NCBI RefSeq assembly: GCF_902459505.1
Contig: NC_047101.1
Coordinates: forward strand, 10,107,168-10,171,167
Source of the DNA: Geotrypetes seraphini
Lineage: Eukaryota; Chordata; Amphibia; Gymnophiona; Dermophiidae
DNA length: 64,000 nt
Direction of reading: 5' to 3'
Positions 1 to 11,212 of the stretch are shown in pieces (the stretch's first letter is position 1; each line of letters starts with the position of its first letter). The position numbers were made by a program, and so were the translations under genes. The notes beneath the pieces were generated by a model. That model worked only from the letters and a program-made list of their open reading frames with translations. It was not told the DNA's origin and did no database searches.

Positions 1-340
1 ATTAATTTTTAATATCCCGACCATAAACCAAATATCTGGCCGGTTAACAATATAGTTTAAAAAAAAAAAAGGGGGTATAAGGGAAGAATGGATAAAATAT
101 TTAAGTGGGACATGAATGACAAAACAAGACAGACTTGACTGTGAGGATAGTAAGGGTGGAGGGGAAAAAGTTACATTTTATAAGAAGAAAAGGGAGGAAT
201 GGGTAGGAAAAAAACGTGAAGGTAAGGGCATATTGTAGTGATAATTGCTTGCAAGAGGAGAGAGAATAGAAATAAAAGAGAAGAGAGAGAAAATGGATAG
301 AAGAAAATCTAGGTTCGGTTATAAGCGTCATGAAATAAGA

Positions 341-645
341 AAGTCTTTAGACCCTTTCCAAGGTAGGGAGAACGAGAGGGCACTCTCTAAAGTTGAAAGG
401 GGATAGATTCCGTTCTTCTTCATCCAGAGTGTGGTAGAAAACTGGAACGCTCTTCCGGAATCTCTTATAAGGGAAAACGCCCTTCAGGGATTCAAGACAA
501 AGTTGGACAAGTTCTTGCAAAACTGGAATCTACGCAGGTGAGGCTGGTCTTTGACCCGAGGGCCGCCGCGTGAGTGGACTACTGGGCAGGATGGACCACT
601 GGCCTGACCCAGCAGCGGCAATTCTTATGTTCTTATGTTATGACA
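341..645 (+). repeat. LINE fragment, CR1-like ORF2 C-terminus and 3' tail
   Basis: An open frame runs from about 413 to a stop at 539-541 and reads like the extreme C-terminus of a Jockey-superfamily (CR1-like) LINE polymerase: VVENWNALPESLI, then a basic helix ending LQNWNLRR. The following segment holds the common vertebrate repeat phrase about being 'in the set of GGGTCAGACCAG' in reverse and finishes in TTCTTATGTTCTTATGTTA. The element is 5'-truncated. The 340 bases before it are AT-rich, with an A-run at 60-70, and I recognise nothing coding there. Confidence 0.6.
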
Positions 646-928
646 CGACACAAAGGGTCCCAGTTATAACGCTGTTGGAGGTTCGCGCACTCTGCGCAAG
701 TTACAGTAACAGGCAGTAGCTAAGAAAACCTTCACCATAATTGCTGGGAGCATCCCTGGAACTAGGCAGAGTCGGTTCTGATACTAAAGGGCGCTTTGAT
801 CAAACTTAGTGCGTCCTTCCCTGGGGCATTTATTTCTTCGTCTGCTATCCCGTTCTCCCTAACGAGCTCAGTGCAGGTTACAGGATAACATATATAAGGT
901 ACAGTCAAACAGTCTACATTTTGCCATA

Positions 929-1125
929 GATGGAGTGGCCTAATGATAAGAACTACAGCCTCAGCATCCTGAGGTTGTGGGTTCAAATCCCATGCTGCTC
1001 CTTGTGACCCTGGGCAAGTCACCCAATCCTCCATTGCCCCAGGTATATTATATAGATGGTGAGCCCACCAGGATAGGGAAAATGCTCGAGTACCCGATTG
1101 TAAACTGCGTAGATAAACATTTAAA
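929..1125 (+). repeat. tRNA-derived SINE
   Basis: The 5' end is tRNA-like, with an A-box-like GAGTGGCCTAATGATAAG and a B box GGTTCAAATCC. The body follows with CCTTGTGACCCTGGGCAAG, the GCCCCAGGTA segment and GAGCCCACCAGGA. This is the most frequent repeat in the window. The copy is cut at its 3' end by the Helitron terminus at 1126. Confidence 0.8.
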
Positions 1126-1300
1126 TCCTCTCTAATAAAACCCTAAGCGCGCATGCGCCCTTACAACGGCGTGATCCCTGCCTCCGTGATGTGTAGCTCC
1201 TTAGCAGCGTTTGACACGTTCAGCTGGAGCCTGCGGCAGTTTGTGTGCGGCGGGACCCTTTTCCTTTAGTTTCAGCGGGCGGCAGCAGACCGAGGGGGGG
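1126..1300 (+). mobile_element. Helitron 5' terminus (partial)
   Basis: It begins TCCTCTCTAATAAAACCC directly after an A, and GCGCGCATGCGC follows. This is the same 5' end as the two complete Helitrons on the other strand (29200-30041 and 31933-33281). I find no matching 3' hairpin plus CTAG downstream, so the right edge given here is only approximate and the copy is probably 3'-deleted. Confidence 0.55.
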
Positions 1301-1705
1301 GGGGTGTTTGAAGTGGCAGTAGGCCAGACGGTAGGTAGCAGCAACGGGGGCAGATACGGGGGGGAGGCAGGCTTCCACAGCTTTTCAGTGATTTTGGTTA
1401 CTCTGGCATGTTAGTTGGACCGAGCTTTGTTTTATCTCAGACCTGCCCTCTGTGAACTTATACGCTACAGTGACGACTGATGCGGCGTTCCTCAGACGCT
1501 GAAACACAGTGCTTCTGCTTGTGTCCTTTTATGAAGTAAACAAGTTGGTTTTACATCTGTGATCTTCAGTGGCGTGTTCATTGTCCGCTCCCACTTCCTC
1601 TTGTACTGTTTTATACCCGTGGGTTCTCTGTCCTGTTGGACTTTTTCATTATTATACCTTTTGCCATCTGGTGAAAATTTAAGTGTAAACTTGGCACGCC
1701 ACACC

Positions 1706-1870
1706 TGAGTACACCCACAACCTCAGGGAGCTGAGGCTGTAGCTTTAATCACTGTGTCACACTCATCCCTCCCCCTCCCCTACAAAAATGCTTGATTACC
1801 TGAATAAATTCATGTAAACCGTTCTGAACCCCCCTGGGAGAACGATATAGAAAATTGAATAAATACAAAA
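1706..1870. repeat. two abutting SINE pieces in opposite orientation
   Basis: Bases 1706-1770 match the reverse of the tRNA-like head (ACAACCTCAGGGAGCTGAGG). Bases 1785-1869 match the 3' half in forward orientation (TGAATAAATTCATGTAAACC, ending TTGAATAAATAC). They are parts of the same family as 929-1125. Confidence 0.65.
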
Positions 1871-2099
1871 AGCCCTTTATGACTCTGGAAAAAAATGGTC
1901 TTAGTGCACAGGAAAAATCCACATAACTTGCCAAGGCCACTTTATGCCACAGCTTAGTTGAAAGGCTCCTTAGTTTAGCCACTGCAAAGGCTGAAAATTT
2001 AGCCCATAATTGATAAATAGAACCTGTAAGTGGTACATGAGTAGAGTAAAATCCAAATAGAAATAGAAAATATGACATGACTGTATGCAATCTCAAGAT

Positions 2100-3685
2100 A
2101 TTTGACTATATAAAAAAAATTAGAGATATATATATATATCTAAGATTCTGGGTCTGTCCATAGAAAATATATTGATTTATTAGAGAATTATTGCACTATC
2201 TAAATGGCATAGAACTTCACAAGAGTCACATAATGTAAGTGAAGCGATAAGGTTTCGTGTCATTATGTTTTTCTGACCTGTTTTTCATGTGTCCAGAGAT
2301 GACAACTTAGCAAACCTACGTTCTTGTTTGGAGAAATATGGCTTGAAGATGCAATGCTGTTCTCTCCATTATAAGATAATTTTAAAACTAAATGGGGGAG
2401 CTGACCATGTTCAAATGATGCGGAACGCATCAATAGATCGGGACAATTCAGAAAGGTTTTAAAAGACCCATCCGCAGAACAGAAGAAAATTTATACTTCC
2501 TCCACTTATCAGTCTGCTGGCAGACTGCTAACATTTTTCTGGCTGTTGGAAATTGACTTAACGTTGGGATAAAAATGAGTATAATCAGAAAAGGTCACGT
2601 TTTAAAAAATACTCGGGTGCATGTACTGTGGATTTAAAAGTCTAATTTAAAAAAAAAAATAAAAAAACAACCACTCTAACAAATTCCTTTGCTAAGAAAG
2701 GCTTTCCAAACCAAATTATTTTAATGCTGTCAACCGACTCAATATCTTACAGAAGTGAATATTCAACACTTAGCGTCAACCAGAAAGATGCATTAATCAT
2801 GATGTGATGGCCCTGGTGATACAGAAGAACAAAGAAAATCTATGGACCAATAATACCAAAGTGTCCAAACATGTTACATTTCATTCATGTAGACGGAGAC
2901 CTCTAGCTCCAAACTTGAGACCTTTTAAGCTTCTACAAACTTATGGAAGGTGTAGTGCAAACACAACTTATGAGCACTTGGAACAATTTCAACTGCTTCA
3001 CGATTCACAAATCGGGCTTCAGGCATTCTTTTATCACAGAGACAGTCATTGCGGTCAAAGAAGCATTATGGATGGTAAGAAAACACCATAAATCTGATTG
3101 ACTGACAATTTATTTTCAGATAGCAGAGATTTATCCAGGCTTTAAAAAAAATATACCCAAGCACAATTAAAATTAAGCGCATCCAGAAAGAAAATGAAAA
3201 GACCACAGCAGAGCTATATTTGCATAAATCTGCATCCCTGAATCACTTAATATAAGATGAAGTGCCTAAAGATTAACTTCTAGAGAACATAACTATCAAC
3301 CATTACTCTCTGACTATTGGGGAATGAAGCCAAATGTTTAATTACTAACATTACTAATTTGGCAATATTAACCTTTCATCTTACAATATTAGTAGTAGAA
3401 AAGGAGACAGTCTTAATAATGATCTCTTATGAAATCTCATATCCTTAATTTGAATCCCTTCCTAGCAAACAAGCACATTAAAGTTACATTGTACCAAAGC
3501 CACGATAAGTACGTGAATGAAGCTCCATGTATCTCACTCAATCGACAAATCTCCAAAGCTCACATGCATATCTTAAAATAAGCTATGTCTAACTCAAAAC
3601 TACCTGTACTTCAGGAAGTACGTGAAAGCCTGGCTCTTCTTCCAAACCTTTAATGCATATAGGACTGAATTCTATATGCTTTATA
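2100..3685. other. unique AT-rich sequence, no gene recognised
   Basis: No repeat family that I know and no splice-flanked exon is visible. An open frame at 2804-3091 (+) encodes 95 residues with no domain I recognise, and it lacks coding-like composition. I treat it as chance. Confidence 0.4.
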
Positions 3686-3718
3686 AGAACATAAGTGCCT
3701 TCACCGGATCAGACCTTA

Positions 3719-4232
3719 GGTTTCAAGTTTCAAGTTTATTTGAATTTGATATTTCGCTTATCAAAAACTAAGCGAATTACATATTAAAAAAGTTATAGCA
3801 TAAAACAAAGAGACAAGTTATTTTACATAGAAAAAAAATCAAGGGGCTGTGACAAAACTGACAATACAGACGTACTAATATACATATAGGAGAGAACATT
3901 AGGAAGTAAAAGTTACATTTTGCTGTTTCCCGAAGGGAAGAAATGGGATATGTGAAAGGTAGGGTCGAACATTAGGTTAGGGTGAGATTTGAGAGGAGAT
4001 ATAGGCAGTTTAGTTCTTCTCGGAAAGTGTCGTTCTAAAGGTTAAATGAGGCTTTAAAGAGAAATGTTTTTAAATGAGTTAAGATCTTTTATTTCTCTAA
4101 TGTATAGCGGGAGATTGTTCCATGTAAGAGGAGCCATGACTGAAAAAATGTCGTGGCGTCTTGTTCCTATTATTTTCAGTGAGGGGACCATTAATAGCCC
4201 TTGTGTGTTAGACCGAAGCGAACGATTTGAAA
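3719..4232 (-). repeat. L2/CR1-like LINE 3' end nested inside another repeat
   Basis: The left edge is the tandem heptamer (TTTCAAG)n, the tail of the element on the minus strand. The minus frame at 4054-4263 reads SLRSNTQGLLMVPSLK then FSVMAPLTWNNLPLYIR, the typical C-terminal motif of L2-type polymerases. The element splits a second repeat whose halves lie at 3688-3718 (AAGAACATAAGTGCCTTCAC) and about 4230-4380. Confidence 0.65.
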
Positions 4233-4370
4233 TATGAGGTCCATCTAGTCCGGCGACCTGCACACGCGGAGGCTAAGCTAGGTGTTCCCTGATGGAAGAC
4301 CTTGTTTACCCGTATCCCTCAATGTGATTTGCAAGAAGGTGTGCGTCCAACTTGCCCTTGAATCCTAAGG

Positions 4371-4555
4371 GTTCCTTTTACGAAGGCGCGGTAGCGGTTT
4401 AACATGCGTAATAGCGCACGCTAAACCGCTGGCCGCGCTAGCCGCTATCGCCTCCTCTTGAGCAGGCGGTAGTTTTTCAGCTGGCACAGGGGTTAGCACG
4501 TGATTAAAATTTGCGTGCGCTAAATCCGCTAATGCGGCTTCGTAAAAGGACCTTT
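4371..4555. mobile_element. short palindromic MITE (CCTTTTACGAAG family)
   Basis: The ends are inverted: GGTTCCTTTTACGAAGGCGC on the left and GGCTTCGTAAAAGGACC on the right. Between them is CpG-rich self-complementary sequence with GCGCACGCTAAACCGC. Relatives lie at 30085-30262, 31432-31545, 34150-34290 and 57050-57185. No coding capacity. Confidence 0.65.
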
Positions 4556-4684
4556 AAGTATAGTGTACAATGCATCTGACCATGACATGAAACCTTATCG
4601 CTTTACTTACTTGTGCGACTCTTGCGACGTCCTATGTCATTTAGATAGTGCAATAATGGTGGTTTAATATTTGTTGATTTGTAC

Positions 4685-5290
4685 ATATTTTACATTACAT
4701 TACATTAGTAAGAACCTAAGAGTTGCCTCCGCTGAGGCAGACCATAGGTCCATCTTGCTCAGCGGTCCGCACCCGCGGCGGCCCATCAGGCCTATTGTCT
4801 GAAACAGTGGTCCCTGACTAATTTTATAACTTACCTCTACCTCTATTCTTATCTGTACCCTTCTATCCCGCCTGTACCCTTCTATCCCGCCATTACCTTG
4901 CGGTTCAAGGTGGATTACATTCAAACTAAAAACAAGAATTACATTCAAAATTTGAAAGAATAGAATAAGCGATGATATAAAATTTTTAAGGTAATAAAAA
5001 AAAAAAAAAAAAGTTGGGTAAAGAGTTACCAACTGGAAGTAGAAGTCTTTAGGAGATAAGAATGGGGTGAATTATGTGGTTTTAGATAACATTAAGTAAA
5101 TAGAAGAATATTAGAGAGTACTAAGGGTATAGAGAGTGTTGGATGTTGGGTTGGGATTGGTCGTGCTGGATAGGTTTTATGTGTTTTTTGAAGAGTATGG
5201 TTTTAGTGTCTCTCTTGAAGGTGTTGTAGTTTGTAGTTGAAGATAACAGGGTGGTGATTTGTCTGTCCAGTTTAGCTGCTTATATATTTT
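4685..5290 (-). repeat. LINE 3' end with (ATTAC)n tail
   Basis: The left edge is a run of ACATT units (4687-4706), the tail of a minus-strand LINE whose 3' end (CCGCCTTGAACC in sense) is also seen at 11110-11212 and 44408. Bases 4710-4800 hold another common repeat (CAGACCATAGGTCCATCTTG). The distal part at 5170-5290 translates on the minus strand as an L2-like C-terminal segment. Confidence 0.5.
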
Positions 5291-6290
5291 GTTATATGTA
5301 ATATTAAAAAATTCCAATAAAATATCTGGAAAAAAGAAAAAATTGAGATTCCATTATCTGCAGAGCACTGTTTACTGAAAAGAGGATTGTTACCCCCATT
5401 GTCAGTTCGCTGGCCCCAAATTATTTATCTCATTATTGTTTGTCTACATATTTGCCTTCGAGCCAGAATGTTCATTATTTCCTCCTACTTTGTGCTCCAT
5501 TTCATTATGTTTTAATCTTTACAGCTGTTAATTTCTCTTTCATTTATTATAATGGTAAAAATCACTGGTAGAAAAATATTAGTTTGAAATATTAACACAA
5601 GTCAAATGGTAATCATCCGTGATCCAGGCTATTTATACAGTATAAACATGATTAATTTTAGGTGTGGCATTAGGAGACTCCTTTGGATAATGGAGATTCT
5701 AAAACATCCAAAGCGTCTTCAGTTTCCTCGGTTCTTTTTCACTATACATAGTGGGGGAAAAAGCTGAAAATGAGTTACAATCAAAGTTTAAGCCCCATAA
5801 TCAAAATAACACGAACAATCCCATAACAATAATAGTAACAACAAGAAATGAAGCTGTCCCACCCACTACAAAATCCACCTTCCTCCCTAAACTTCTATCA
5901 GCCCCATTTGCTTCACACCAACCTTCCCCCAACTCTACAGCAGTCCCCTATCCCTATTAACTCCCATTTCTACCTTCTCCCAAATCTCAACCCAGCATCT
6001 CAGCACCACACCTCCCTTCTATCCCATTAAAACGGCTCCAGCCTCAATAACCAACCTCCAACAAAGCAATTCACTACACAAATAAGTATCTACAATATAT
6101 AAAAATAGCCAGCTTTAGGCACTATAACATCCAGTGAAAATCACAAAGGGGGAGCCGACACTAGTGCGGGCAGCAAGTTGGAGATGCTGCTCACACCAGG
6201 GAAGCTAAACAGGTGCAGAGGAAGGGAAGGAATGCGTGCACGCTGGGGGGGGGGGGAGAGGAAGGCAAGGGGGCACCACTGCCCTGGGCA
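5291..6290. other. no gene recognised
   Basis: The block is AT-rich with C-rich stretches at 5870-6060. Small open frames here are low-complexity Pro/Ser/Asn reading frames without conserved motifs. A G-run at 6245-6256 and a G/C-rich patch at 6230-6330 resemble the ends of hAT-like repeats elsewhere in the window. Confidence 0.4.
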
Positions 6291-6299
6291 CCTCCCACC

Positions 6300-6760
6300 C
6301 TTGCTTCACCGGTGGGTCAGACCAATGGTCCATCAAGCCCAGTAGCCTGCTCTCACGGTGGCCAATCCAGGTCACTAGTACCTGGCCAAAACCCAAAGAG
6401 AAGCAACATTCCAGAATCTCAAAGAATAGCAAGATTCTGGAACCCCAATGAGAGCAACATTCCAGAGCTGAGATTGTGATGTCATAATGCCTCAGTCCAC
6501 AGTGCCTCGGAGCCAACCTCATCAGTGATGTCACAATGGTTTAATTGTCCTATACTTGACTTACATAAGAATAGCGTTACTGGGTCAGACCAAAGGTCCA
6601 TCAAGCCCAGTAGCCCGTTCTCACAGTGGCCAATCCAAGTCCCTAGTGCCTGGCCAAAATCCAAAGAGTAGCAAAAGATCCTAGAACCCCAAAGAGTAGC
6701 AACATTCCATGCTACCAATCCAGGACAAGCATTGGCTTCCCCCTGTCTTTCTAAATAAGA
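6300..6760 (+). repeat. two tandem copies of an interspersed repeat
   Basis: Copies at about 6310-6550 and 6565-6760 both contain GGTCAGACCAAWGGTCCATC, CCCAGTAGCC, GTGGCCAATCCA and AGAGTAGCAACATTCCA. The first also has GTGATGTCATAATGCCTCA, found again inverted at 15280-15340 and 18250-18330 and directly at 21595-21720. Non-coding. Confidence 0.6.
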
Positions 6761-6769
6761 GACTATGGA

Positions 6770-7835
6770 CAAGAGTCAGCAATCTGCAGTACCGAGATCT
6801 TAATTTTCTACCAAAATAGACATTGCTTTATTGTAGTGGAGTGTTCTGGGTTTATTCTCTCATAGTCTGGGTCCAAATCCATACCATAAACTTGCTTGTT
6901 AGAAGGAGGTTGGTTTTTTTTTGTTTTTTTAACATACTGGCCTTTAACCCTACTGAAAACATTTTTTGTGATGTGAATCCAAACACACCCATAATCGCTC
7001 AAGTGGAAAGTACCAGATAAATCATTGGCACTTTATACAAATGACTCCAAATACTTGTAAAATAGGTGGCATCGAGTTGAACATAAATTCCTTCATCCAA
7101 GATGTCAAGCCGCCTTAGTTAAAAGCATGACTTTTCCGTCCAAAAGTCTTTCAAATTTAAGCTTGTACAGAAGTTAAGTTGCTATAATTTCATGCACTTT
7201 ACTAGAAGTAAAAAGTGAACATAATAATTCTGGACTATAATGTGATTTTTATCACTTAAAAGTAATGGCATGTGAAAAAAAACGTGTTTGCATGCTCAGG
7301 CTGCCACAATAAAGATGCCACCAAGAGAATGAGAAGTGATATACAGATAGCAAAATGACGTGAAGGAACTTTTTAAAGCAGCAAGAGTGCTTTTCCATCT
7401 GCTTCCAAAACACCGTTAACAACCAGCGATCGTACTTTCAAAGTGACAGGTGCAGGGGAACAGGGGCACGTAAGCGACACCGCTGCTTTACAATGTCATA
7501 TTTCCCTTGCCTTTAAAAGGACAGTTGCTCGTTTACAATATTAGACCCTGTGATTTATGCACTTTTAAGAAAGCTTTCTACCTTTAAATGTTCTGGGCAT
7601 GTCGCTCTTGCCACGCGTCTCGTTTCATTGTAATCAATGCACTTTTGTCACGGGCTGCTATAGGAGAGCGGTTTGCGTTTATGGCAAAATCGATATAAGA
7701 ATTAATGGATGCCAAAAGAAATCAAATTGTAAGAGATGGAAAGAGGCTTGTAAGCGCTCTGTTCCTCTATTGATTCCATTAATGCTAGCTGGCTAAGCTA
7801 GGTGGGGGGTTTTTTCTGGCTTTTCTTTTTAGTCT
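6770..7835. other. unique sequence, candidate conserved non-coding
   Basis: No repeat or exon recognised. Bases 7560-7800 are free of the surrounding repeats and hold homeodomain-type words (ATTGATTCCATTAATG at about 7769-7784, AAGAATTAATGG at about 7697-7708). Regulatory function is a guess from composition. Confidence 0.3.
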
Positions 7836-7913
7836 GATGAGCAGAGGGGACCGCTTTTCTGCGTGGCTATCTAGCAGAAACATTCGAGAGTACATTGCAC
7901 TCAGAGATCCTTG

Positions 7914-8030
7914 GAGGAGTAACCTAATGGTCAAAGCGTTGGGCCAGAGAACCTGGGGGAATTGGGTTCAATTCCTGCTGCAGCTTCTTGGGACTCAGGC
8001 CAAGTCACCTGACTCTCCATTGCCCCAGAT
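7914..8030 (+). repeat. tRNA-derived SINE, 5' part
   Basis: It contains GGAGTAACCTAATGGTCAAA (A-box-like), GGTTCAATTCC (B box) and the CCAAGTCACCTGACTCTCCA body. It is interrupted at 8031 by a hAT element, and a short SINE continuation follows at about 8346-8370. Confidence 0.65.
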
Positions 8031-8345
8031 CAGTGGTGTAGATAAGGGGTGGGGGCACAAAGGGGCGATCCGCCCTGGGAGCCACATTGGTGGGGGGCAC
8101 CGGTACCCTTCCTCCTCTCCAGCCCCCCCCCCCTCCCCTTCCCCCCATATCTCTAGTTGAAGTTGCTCATGGCGGTCAACAACGTGTTCCATCAGCTCTC
8201 CCGCCGGGTGCCGCACATAGAAGTGACATTAGAAGGAAAGCCTATGGGGGTCGGGATGAGCACGTTGCACGAGTCCCGAGCAGCAGGCGAGATTGGGAAA
8301 GGGGCACCACCATCCTGGACGCCTCTCACCCACGCTACATCACTG
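8031..8345. mobile_element. non-autonomous hAT element
   Basis: The termini are inverted, CAGTGGTGTAG at the left and CTACATCACTG at the right. They are flanked by 8-bp target duplications CCCCAGAT and CCCCAGAC with one mismatch. The interior is GC-rich and non-coding. The family relates to 25729-26265. Confidence 0.75.
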
Positions 8346-8374
8346 CCCCAGACACTACTTAAGTACCTGTATAT

Positions 8375-8830
8375 AATAATAATAATAGTTTATTTTTATA
8401 TACCGCCATACCTGGGAGTTCTAGGCGGTTCACATCAATCAATCATTATACATGCAGTACAAATAGATATTTAAAATTGAAATCATCTAAAATTTCGGCA
8501 AAGTTAAAAGCTTACAGTAGGAAGATACAAACAATTTAAAATGAGATTAAAATTATAAGTAAGTAATAAGATACATTAGGTTGCCAGTCTATTGAATAAT
8601 TGAGTTTTTAATCCGTTTTCTAAAATCAAGATAAGAGGAAGCTTCTAACGCAATTTCGGCAAGCCATGTATTCAGTGTGGCCGCCTGAAAAGAAAAGGTT
8701 CTGTCGAGGAACCTTTTGTAATGACAGGATTTTATTGGGGGATATGCAAACGAGTGTACTCTTCGAGAGCTCTTATTAATGTAACTCAGGGTAAAATGAG
8801 GAGTGAGATAGCCTGGCAGCAGATACATGA
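8375..8830 (-). repeat. L2/CR1-like LINE 3' end
   Basis: The left edge is (ATA)n at 8371-8388, the tail in minus orientation, followed by GGCGGTATATAAAAATAAA in sense. The minus frame 8828-8589 reads FAYPPIKSCHYKRF, then DRTFSFQAATLNTWL and DFRKRIKNS, the standard polymerase C-terminus. An opposite-strand LINE tail lies at 8850-8945 (GTAAACCGCCTAGAACTTC then TTATTATTA). Confidence 0.7.
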
Positions 8831-8962
8831 GAACTTAAATAAGCCACTTTGATTGTATTTCGCTGGTTGTCCAGCTCTTCTTAGTGTAAACCGCCTAGAA
8901 CTTCTGGGGATGGCGGTAGAAAAGAATAAAGTTATTATTAACAACATCAGAAAGGCAGCATA

Positions 8963-10021
8963 TCATATACCACTATAGATAAGCCCCAAGAAATAACCTT
9001 AGAAGCAATTTGGGATCTAGTGGCGGATCTGGCAAAATCTATTAAGCTTCAATTGTGCCATCGAACAAAAATTAAATACCCATGAAATACACATTACAAG
9101 TTTACAGACTGATATGTAAGAATTAAAAAAAACTCAAAAACAGTCACAGAAACATTAATGAGAGACAATACAAATTTGAGAAGGAAATTGGAAGCACTGG
9201 ACAATATTTCTCGCAATAATAATCTCAGACGAATTAATTTTCCCAGAGTGGCCACAATACCTCCGCGAGATATGTTAAAACGATATATGGTAGACATATT
9301 GGGAATTTCAGAATTGCTGCCGCCGTTTACCCAGGTCTGCTATTTGCCTATACGAAGGGAAGAAGGACAACACCCAAAATCACAGGAATTACCAAAGGAC
9401 CAAACGTTATTGGACGTTTCGACAATCTTGGAACAGTCAGACAGGGAAACGGCGACACCTTACAGTTGCCTTGGCACCAGATAAGCAATGGTTATTAAGA
9501 CTTTACTTTAAAAATAAATTAAAAGAATTCTTGGGACATAAAACACAAATGTTTCCTGACCTGGCACAAGATACCCAAAAGCGACGTCGCGAATTTTTGA
9601 TCTTAAAGCCGGGAGTTATTGCTCTTGGAGCTTCTTTCTTCTTACGACACCCATGCAAATGTGTGATATTATATCAAAAGCAAAAATATGTTTTCTTTGA
9701 CCCTACTCAACTGACAACCTTTTTGTCGGCTGCGCGCCTGAATGCAGGGACATCATGAATGCTCATTGAATTCTTTTCAGCTGATTGAATTTCCTGTTTT
9801 CCTTTCTTTATATTCTAATGTTATATTAGTGCTCGCTGTTATTACTTCTTGGATCTGCGATTTGTGGACTTGAGCTGGTGTTAAGCTACATTTCTTTTTG
9901 ATTGTGGTTAAATTAAACTAAAATTTTGTGTTGTGTGTTTTTTAGATAACTATCTTTCTGTACAAGTGGATACTTGATATATTTATGGAAAATATGATAA
10001 ATAAATTAAAAAAAGAAAGAA
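8963..10021 (+). mobile_element. L1 ORF1-only retrocopy (HAL1-like)
   Basis: Frames at 9158-9484 and 9471-9758 encode the L1 ORF1 protein: a coiled-coil remnant, RRKLEALDNISRNNNLRRIN, the RRM region, and a C-terminal domain with ETQ/DTQKRRREFLILKPGV and KYVFFDPTQLTTFL. A short AT-rich 3' UTR follows straight after ORF1, then AATAAATTAAAAAAAGAAAG. No ORF2 is present. Perfect 14-bp flanking duplications AGAAAGGCAGCATA lie at 8949-8962 and 10022-10035, so this is one retrotransposition event. ORF1 is 5'-truncated and has one frame shift near 9475. ORF1p is an RNA-binding chaperone for L1 RNA. This copy is not functional as read. Confidence 0.8.
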
Positions 10022-11039
10022 AGAAAGGCAGCATACCAAGTTCCATCCCCTTTCCCATTTACCAAGCACCCTAAAAAGGGAAGTCCAGTCATCCCAGTCA
10101 TTTGCCCTTTAGTTTTAACCATATTAATTGAGCTCCAAAAATACCTCATGTGTAAATAAAAGCGATCTTTAAACAGGCAATTACTTATCTGAAGCAGCGA
10201 CATCTTTGAAGGTCTGAACATGTCAAGACAGACATCCTCTACCGTGGCATAGTGAGGGCCGTTGGCACCCAGGATGGAGGCATCCGGCATCGCCACCCCA
10301 TGTGCTCCCCAATGTATTCTTTCCTGCTGCTCCGATATCCCTGCGCCCCCCCCCTTGTTTTTTCCCACCACCCCCAACATTACCACTTTCCCCCCGTACT
10401 TCAGATCTTCACCGACAGCGAGCAGGTTGTCAAACCCATTGCTCATGTCGGCTGAGCCTTCTCTCCGATATCACTTCCTGGTCATGTCAATGTTTAAACC
10501 TGTCTATTCCTAAGATAATTTTTAAGAGGTACTTTCACATATTTACTGTCATAAATGTGTAAAAATACCTGTAGAAAATGACATTCATAATGCAGTATGC
10601 ATATAGGAAACGTGGTGAGTGCAATACCCATACTGCAACAGTCAAAATGGTAGACAGGACAAAACGCATTAAGATGAAAATCTTAAGTTGTTCACCAATG
10701 CTGACTATCTTCAAAGGAAGTGGATACAAAGAGTTCCTTCATAAACTATAAGTGTGTTTTCATACCGACTAAAACCAGCATTTTTACTAGACGAGGCAGT
10801 GATTATTCTACTCATGACAGTAAAGAGGAGGATATGGATTTTGCAAGATAAATTTTATCCAATCTTATACTTCACCATTGTTCTCGGAACAGAATGTTGG
10901 GTGCTTTTACGATCTAGACCTGACAAACTAGGCAGTCACGCACTGAACAACAAGCAGTGTACATAAAGAACAGTGTGTTCTTTATTTCAGAACTTGTATA
11001 TTGAATAAGACCTGGATAAAAGCCTGGAAAAAGACCCAA

Positions 11040-11212
11040 CACCACAAGTCCTCTTCCTTCCCTCCACTAACTCCCCAATCTCCAGAAACAACCTACTCTA
11101 CTCTTTATTCTCCCTGAAAATGACCAGACATCTTCTGTAATAACTCTTTTTGAAATCCGCCTTGAACCGCGAGGTAATGGCGGAATAGAAATCCCTAATG
11201 TAATGTAATAAG
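11040..11212 (+). repeat. LINE 3' end with (TAATG)n tail
   Basis: It contains AATCCGCCTTGAACCGCGAG and GGCGGAATAGAAATC, and ends TAATGTAATGTAATAAG. It is the forward orientation of the tail seen at 4685 and 44408. Confidence 0.65.

Noticed and set aside
929-1000. tRNA gene
   Set aside because: The A and B boxes are those of a SINE head: the cloverleaf is poor and the same sequence is repeated across the window with a common 3' body.
2804-3091. 95-residue frame as a gene
   Set aside because: No recognisable domain, no splice sites or promoter and ordinary intergenic composition. It cannot be excluded but is not supported.
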